Assembly (NCBI RefSeq): GCF_044762745.1
Contig: NZ_JBIWEX010000016.1
Coordinates: 1-64,000, forward strand
DNA length: 64,000 nt
Direction of reading: 5' to 3'
DNA from: Psychrobacillus sp044762745
GTDB lineage: Bacteria > Bacillota > Bacilli > Bacillales_A > Planococcaceae
In this document: in pieces, positions 60,003 to 64,000 of the stretch
How the letters are laid out: each line of letters starts with the position of its first letter
How positions within the stretch are numbered: position 1 is the first letter of the stretch
Made by a program: the position numbers and the translations under genes
Notes under the pieces: generated by a model
What the model saw: only the letters and a program-made list of their open reading frames with translations
Databases searched by the model: none
Told to the model about the DNA's origin: nothing

Positions 60003-62042
60003 ATGGAATTTTTAATGATTGTCCTACTTTTATTGGCCATTATCGGGCTTTCTAACTTTATTAATCATTTTATGCCATACATACCGGTCCCGCTTATTCA
60101 AATTGCGCTTGGTGTATTACTTGCGGCATTGCCGTTAGGAATACATGTACCGATGGAACCGGAACTATTTTTCATATTATTCATAGCTCCATTATTATTT
60201 TATGATGGGAAAAATGTCTCCAGACATGAGCTTTGGAAATTGAAAAAGCCTATTCTATTGTTAGCACTTGGACTTGTGTTTTTGACGGTAGTTGTAATTG
60301 GGTACTTAATCCACTGGCTTATTCCTTCGATTCCAATATCTGCAGCTTTTGCACTCGCTGCTATTTTATCTCCTACAGATGTTGTAGCGGTCGGAGCTAT
60401 TTCGAGTCGGGTGAAAATGCCGAAGACGATTATGCATGTGCTTGAAGGCGAAGGACTTATGAATGATGCCTCTGGGCTAGTTGCGTTTAAGTTTGCCGTA
60501 GCGGCAACTGTAACAGGTATATTTTCCCTTGCGGAAGCAAGTTGGAGTTTTATATTGATCGCACTTGGAGGATTTTTAGGAGGAGCCATACTTGCTTATC
60601 TTATTATTCGATTGAAATTATTGATCCGTAGATTTGGTATGGAAGACGTAACGCTTCATATGCTCATTCAACTATTGACACCATTTATCATTTTTTATAT
60701 TATTGAGCATTTTCATCTTTCTGGAATTTTATCGGTCGTGGCTGCAGGTATTGTCCATGCAATTTATCGAGATCGTGAGCAATCACCGAATGTTCAATTG
60801 CAAGTTGTATCAAAAAGTACATGGACGATTCTCATTTATATATTAAATGGACTTGTATTCGTGCTGTTAGGTTTACAAATTCCAAGTGTCTCGCGAGAAA
60901 TTATTGAAAGTCCATTTTTCAATAACTTTGAAGTGATTACTTATATATTGATCATTTCCGCATCTCTTTTAGCATTACGTTTTGTCTGGATTTTTGTAGG
61001 ATGGTGGGGAGGATGGTTGCTTAAAGCGAAAAGATTGCCAAAGCCATCGATACGATACATTAGCATCACAACAATTTCCGGGGTGCGCGGGGCAGTGACA
61101 CTTGCAGGTGCTTTTACAATCCCTTACTTTTTAGAGAATGGTGATGTGTTCCCTGAGCGATCGTTAATTATTTTTATTGCAGCGGGAGTCATTTTGGTAA
61201 CGCTAGTTTTGGCAAGTATTTTCCTTCCTATTATTGCGAAAACGGAAAAAGGAAATACGGAAGAGCTGAAAGAAGAATTGGAAAGAAAAGCGATTCTTCG
61301 TTCGATGGATGCTGCGATTAGAACAATGCGCGTATTAACTACAGATGAAAATAGAGGAGCAGCTGTTTCGATTATTTCTCACTATAATCAAATTAGAAAT
61401 CGCTTCATTTATGTAAGTGAGGAAGAAAGTGCTCGAAAAAAAGCACTGGAAATCGAAACTCGTTTGAAAGCGTTAGAAGTAGAAATAAATTATATTGAAA
61501 AGTTGCAAGCAAATGAACAGATTGATCTAGAGTCACTATATTTATTACAAGAGCATATTTACCGGATGCGTGTTGCCGTGACGAATCGATTACTATATAG
61601 AGGATTATTCGTTTGGACAATTATAAAACGAGGAATATTGAATATAGCAAGCTCTTTTAAGTCAACAGAACATAGCTCCTTGAAAGCTCGTTTTGAAAAA
61701 AACAAAAAAGTGTTAATGCTTAAAATGGAAATGGCTAAAACGGCAATTTCATATTTGAGAGAAAATATGACCCCTGAAAACGAAGGAGTCAATGTACTAA
61801 TTATTGGAGAGTACAATGAAATGATTATGAAATTTAAGCTAGCGCGTAAAGGGGCAGATTCAAGTAGATACATTCGTCAGCAACGAGAGTTGAGGGATAA
61901 AGCCTTTCAAGCGGAACGAGATGAGATACAAAACTTATATGAAACAGGGGAAGTTTCCATGGATATTATGAGGAAAATTCGCCGGCAGATTAATATTAGG
62001 GAAGCGTATTGGATGGGAGAAAACAGTATGCAATCCCATTAA
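60003..62042 (+). CDS. Na+/H+ antiporter, CPA1 family
   Basis: A 679-residue protein with about 12 membrane helices (to residue 410) and a long charged cytoplasmic tail (about 415-679). The ion site is ILSPTDVVAVGAISSR followed by EGLMNDASGLVAFK, the standard CPA1 (NhaP/NHE-like) motif. GVRGAVTLAGAFTIPYF is in helix 11. It balances Na+ and pH; the helical tail may be regulatory. ATG at 60003 is 7 nt after AAAGGAG. It converges on the sulfatase-like gene. Confidence 0.9.
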   Translation: MEFLMIVLLLLAIIGLSNFINHFMPYIPVPLIQIALGVLLAALPLGIHVPMEPELFFILFIAPLLFYDGKNVSRHELWKLKKPILLLALGLVFLTVVVIGYLIHWLIPSIPISAAFALAAILSPTDVVAVGAISSRVKMPKTIMHVLEGEGLMNDASGLVAFKFAVAATVTGIFSLAEASWSFILIALGGFLGGAILAYLIIRLKLLIRRFGMEDVTLHMLIQLLTPFIIFYIIEHFHLSGILSVVAAGIVHAIYRDREQSPNVQLQVVSKSTWTILIYILNGLVFVLLGLQIPSVSREIIESPFFNNFEVITYILIISASLLALRFVWIFVGWWGGWLLKAKRLPKPSIRYISITTISGVRGAVTLAGAFTIPYFLENGDVFPERSLIIFIAAGVILVTLVLASIFLPIIAKTEKGNTEELKEELERKAILRSMDAAIRTMRVLTTDENRGAAVSIISHYNQIRNRFIYVSEEESARKKALEIETRLKALEVEINYIEKLQANEQIDLESLYLLQEHIYRMRVAVTNRLLYRGLFVWTIIKRGILNIASSFKSTEHSSLKARFEKNKKVLMLKMEMAKTAISYLRENMTPENEGVNVLIIGEYNEMIMKFKLARKGADSSRYIRQQRELRDKAFQAERDEIQNLYETGEVSMDIMRKIRRQINIREAYWMGENSMQSH

Positions 62043-62050
62043 TAAAAACA

Positions 62051-62092
62051 ATCTACCGCCTTACTCATGTTTGGCGGTAGGTTGTTTTTTTG
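62051..62092. terminator. Bidirectional terminator
   Basis: CTACCGCC and GGCGGTAG stem, followed by TTGTTTTTTTG on the plus strand; it also serves the convergent sulfatase-like gene. Confidence 0.82.
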
Positions 62093-63907
62093 TTATTTGT
62101 TTTTACAATTAGGCTGACCTGGTACTAGTCCACTTGTAGGGCGTAGTCTTTTCTGTTTGCATTGTTCTACTAATAAACTGGTCAAGAGTTCTTGAATAAG
62201 TTTGCTATCATCATTTTCGTTTGTTGGATATGATAGATTCTTTAGTTCAAGCGGATCTTCAGATAGATTATATAATTCATATTGTTCCGGAACTGGTTGG
62301 GTTTTCGTTGTTATTTTAGATACGGAAATACGATGTTCTTCATCTATAGAAATTTGGTTAATAATCTCCGTTGTTTGGTCTTCTATTCCAGGGGTGCTCC
62401 AAAACTGTGGATTGTCAAAGTAACGAGACAATTTCCATATTTCACGCGTATTATTATTTCCAGTTGGGAGACGGACAATAACTGTTTCGAGATGGTTAGG
62501 TTGTGTCACTGATTGATAAGGCTGACCTGTGAAGCTAACTTGGTTCAAGCCTCTTGTCACATCGTCATCCGACATAAAATAGACGGGTTCATGCATTCGA
62601 TGAAAGTTATCTTTCTTGTATATAAGAGGTGTAAGGTCGCGTCCTACAAGTGGATGCACTTCGGTATGATCTTGCTGTAGTTCATTTGCTATTTTATCCA
62701 CATTAATATCGGCAAGTCCAAGTAGTGTAGGAAGGATATCCACATGACTTGTTAACAAATTCGCAGTTCTGCGTCCAGAAAATAACTTAGGACTATGAAT
62801 GATAAAAGGTACATGAATCGTTTCTTCATAGGCGTTATACCATTTTTGGAACAATCCTCCGTGTGCTCCTAACAAATCGCCGTGATCAGAAGTGAATATA
62901 ACGATCGTGTTTTCGTAAAAAATGGATTGTTGTAATGCACGAAAAACTTTGGATATCTCACCATCTACTTGTTTTTGCAACGAAAAATAAAGTTGTCGAT
63001 AAAATATTGTATCTCTAGTAGGCTGGAAGGTTTTAGGGTAAGTTTCTTTATAGCTTTCTTGTGCAATTGGTTTTGTGATTAGCGACTCAGTGGCAGTAGG
63101 AGCAGGTGGAATGTACGGAACAGATGGGTCTACTTTAAAGTTAAATAATGGGGATAACTCCGTTAAGTCTCCGTATAAAGCTATATCATGTGGATTAATA
63201 AAGGAAGAGACGATTAACCATGGTTTGTCGCTTGCATTTGTCTTGTTTTTTTCAAGAAAGTGAAGGAGATTAACTACTTCTCTCGCGTATACTTCATCCC
63301 GTCCTTTCGTACCAATTTCAGCAGAAGAACCAGAATTTCTTGGATTTGTACCATGTGGTTCAGGTCCTAGCCAACCGGAAAAACCATATTCATCAAGACG
63401 ATTTGCTACCAAATATAGTTTTTCTTTTTTTGCATCTGGGACACCAGTTGCAGGGTGATAGCTAGGCATCGTATTTTGTGTACCAGGTATTAATATATCT
63501 TGATGAGAGGCATGCCATTTTCCTTTCCAAAATGTATCATAGCCTGCTGTTCGAAAATAATCGCCGATGGTAGGTACACTATTTGGATCAAGCCAAAAGA
63601 TGTCTGGTTCAGGTGTATCTGCTGCACCTCCAGTCGTTTTCGTTACCCCGTGAAGAGATGGGTATTGCCCTGTGTATAAAGTTGTTCTACTCGGAGAGCA
63701 GGCAGTACTACCGATATAGTGATTGAGAAATTCCAAACCATTGTTTCGCAATAATTCTTGCGTCTTCAAATTCTCTTTTCTCCATTTTTTAAGTGCATCG
63801 CTTTCATAAACAGTTGGAAAGCGTTGTTCGTCTACTAGAAATATTAAGAAATTGGGTTTTCGTTCATGGGAACTTGTTTCTGACTGTTTTGCGTAGTCAT
63901 TTTTCAT
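62093..63907 (-). CDS. Sulfatase-like hydrolase
   Basis: A 604-residue alkaline-phosphatase-superfamily enzyme. The catalytic site ACSPSRTTLYTGQ (Cys near 67, the residue that becomes formylglycine in sulfatases) follows the first metal site FLVDEQRFP, and SDHGDLLGAHG supplies further metal ligands. The first metal motif is DEQR instead of the common DDQ. It has no signal peptide, so it acts in the cytoplasm, on choline sulfate-like esters or a phosphonate ester. AGGAGGTGAT precedes the ATG. No formylglycine-generating enzyme is in the window. Confidence 0.85.
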   Translation of the reverse strand: MKNDYAKQSETSSHERKPNFLIFLVDEQRFPTVYESDALKKWRKENLKTQELLRNNGLEFLNHYIGSTACSPSRTTLYTGQYPSLHGVTKTTGGAADTPEPDIFWLDPNSVPTIGDYFRTAGYDTFWKGKWHASHQDILIPGTQNTMPSYHPATGVPDAKKEKLYLVANRLDEYGFSGWLGPEPHGTNPRNSGSSAEIGTKGRDEVYAREVVNLLHFLEKNKTNASDKPWLIVSSFINPHDIALYGDLTELSPLFNFKVDPSVPYIPPAPTATESLITKPIAQESYKETYPKTFQPTRDTIFYRQLYFSLQKQVDGEISKVFRALQQSIFYENTIVIFTSDHGDLLGAHGGLFQKWYNAYEETIHVPFIIHSPKLFSGRRTANLLTSHVDILPTLLGLADINVDKIANELQQDHTEVHPLVGRDLTPLIYKKDNFHRMHEPVYFMSDDDVTRGLNQVSFTGQPYQSVTQPNHLETVIVRLPTGNNNTREIWKLSRYFDNPQFWSTPGIEDQTTEIINQISIDEEHRISVSKITTKTQPVPEQYELYNLSEDPLELKNLSYPTNENDDSKLIQELLTSLLVEQCKQKRLRPTSGLVPGQPNCKNK

Positions 63908-64000
63908 ATTTTATCACCTCCTAAAAACCCGATTTCTATATTTTACGTTCGAATTTAATAATTGCTTGGGAGTTTCTAGCTTAATTTGATAAGTAAAAAG

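Overview
The window is from a low-GC, endospore-forming member of the Bacillales, most likely Planococcaceae/Caryophanaceae (Psychrobacillus, Lysinibacillus or Sporosarcina relatives). Support comes from spore genes (Tlp, a CotY/CotZ-like coat protein, a YhcN/YlaJ lipoprotein, a YheC/YheD-type ATP-grasp), an aa3-type quinol oxidase operon, bacillopeptidase F, strong GGAGG ribosome binding sites and frequent TTG/GTG starts. No rRNA, tRNA, CRISPR array, prophage or intact insertion sequence was seen. The genus is an inference.

Layout. 0-5.4 kb: a chemoreceptor with a BMP-type binding lipoprotein, an esterase, two small genes and an EamA transporter. 5.5-14.5 kb: an unusual amide-ligase island with two CarB/BacD-like ATP-grasp enzymes, a CotY/CotZ-like coat protein, a YheC/D ATP-grasp fused to a MurF-like ligase, and two more MurF-like ligases. 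14.5-20 kb: a three-domain NlpC/P60 protein, formimidoylglutamase, a large FG-GAP-like protein, a DUF2071 protein and a sigma-G-type YhcN lipoprotein. 20-26.3 kb: a signalling island with a decayed cheW, a Cache chemoreceptor, EAL and GGDEF proteins, bracketed by two copies of an identical 52-bp block. 26.4-33.2 kb: an acetate-type symporter operon, then a 1271-residue SF1 helicase with a winged-helix-like partner. 33.8-41.3 kb: a membrane-anchored trypsin-like protease, bacillopeptidase F and a second FG-GAP-like protein. 41.7-45.9 kb: qoxABCD. 46-57.6 kb: two MFS exporters, spore and small genes, an LLM oxidoreductase, and a marR-ABC-ABC efflux operon. 57.7-64 kb: a Ca2+/H+ exchanger, an MBL hydrolase, a Na+/H+ antiporter and a sulfatase-like enzyme.

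The most promising undescribed system is the 5.5-14.5 kb amide-ligase island. Its central protein joins an ATP-grasp to a Mur ligase, the same order of catalytic folds as in cyanophycin synthetase but with a spore-coat type (YheC/D) front half. With four further ligases and a coat-like protein around it, a spore-associated peptide or polyamide is a reasonable hypothesis; the product is unknown. Second are the helicase/winged-helix pair behind a terminator-like leader, and the 52-bp conserved block placed before two terminators.

The intergenic regions carry a family of short non-autonomous elements (six copies, some decayed) with about 39-bp terminal inverted repeats and an internal array of 20-21-bp words, plus one unrelated GC-rich palindrome. 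Several starts were moved from the longest frame to fit a ribosome binding site; one gene (GGDEF) appears to begin with ATT.
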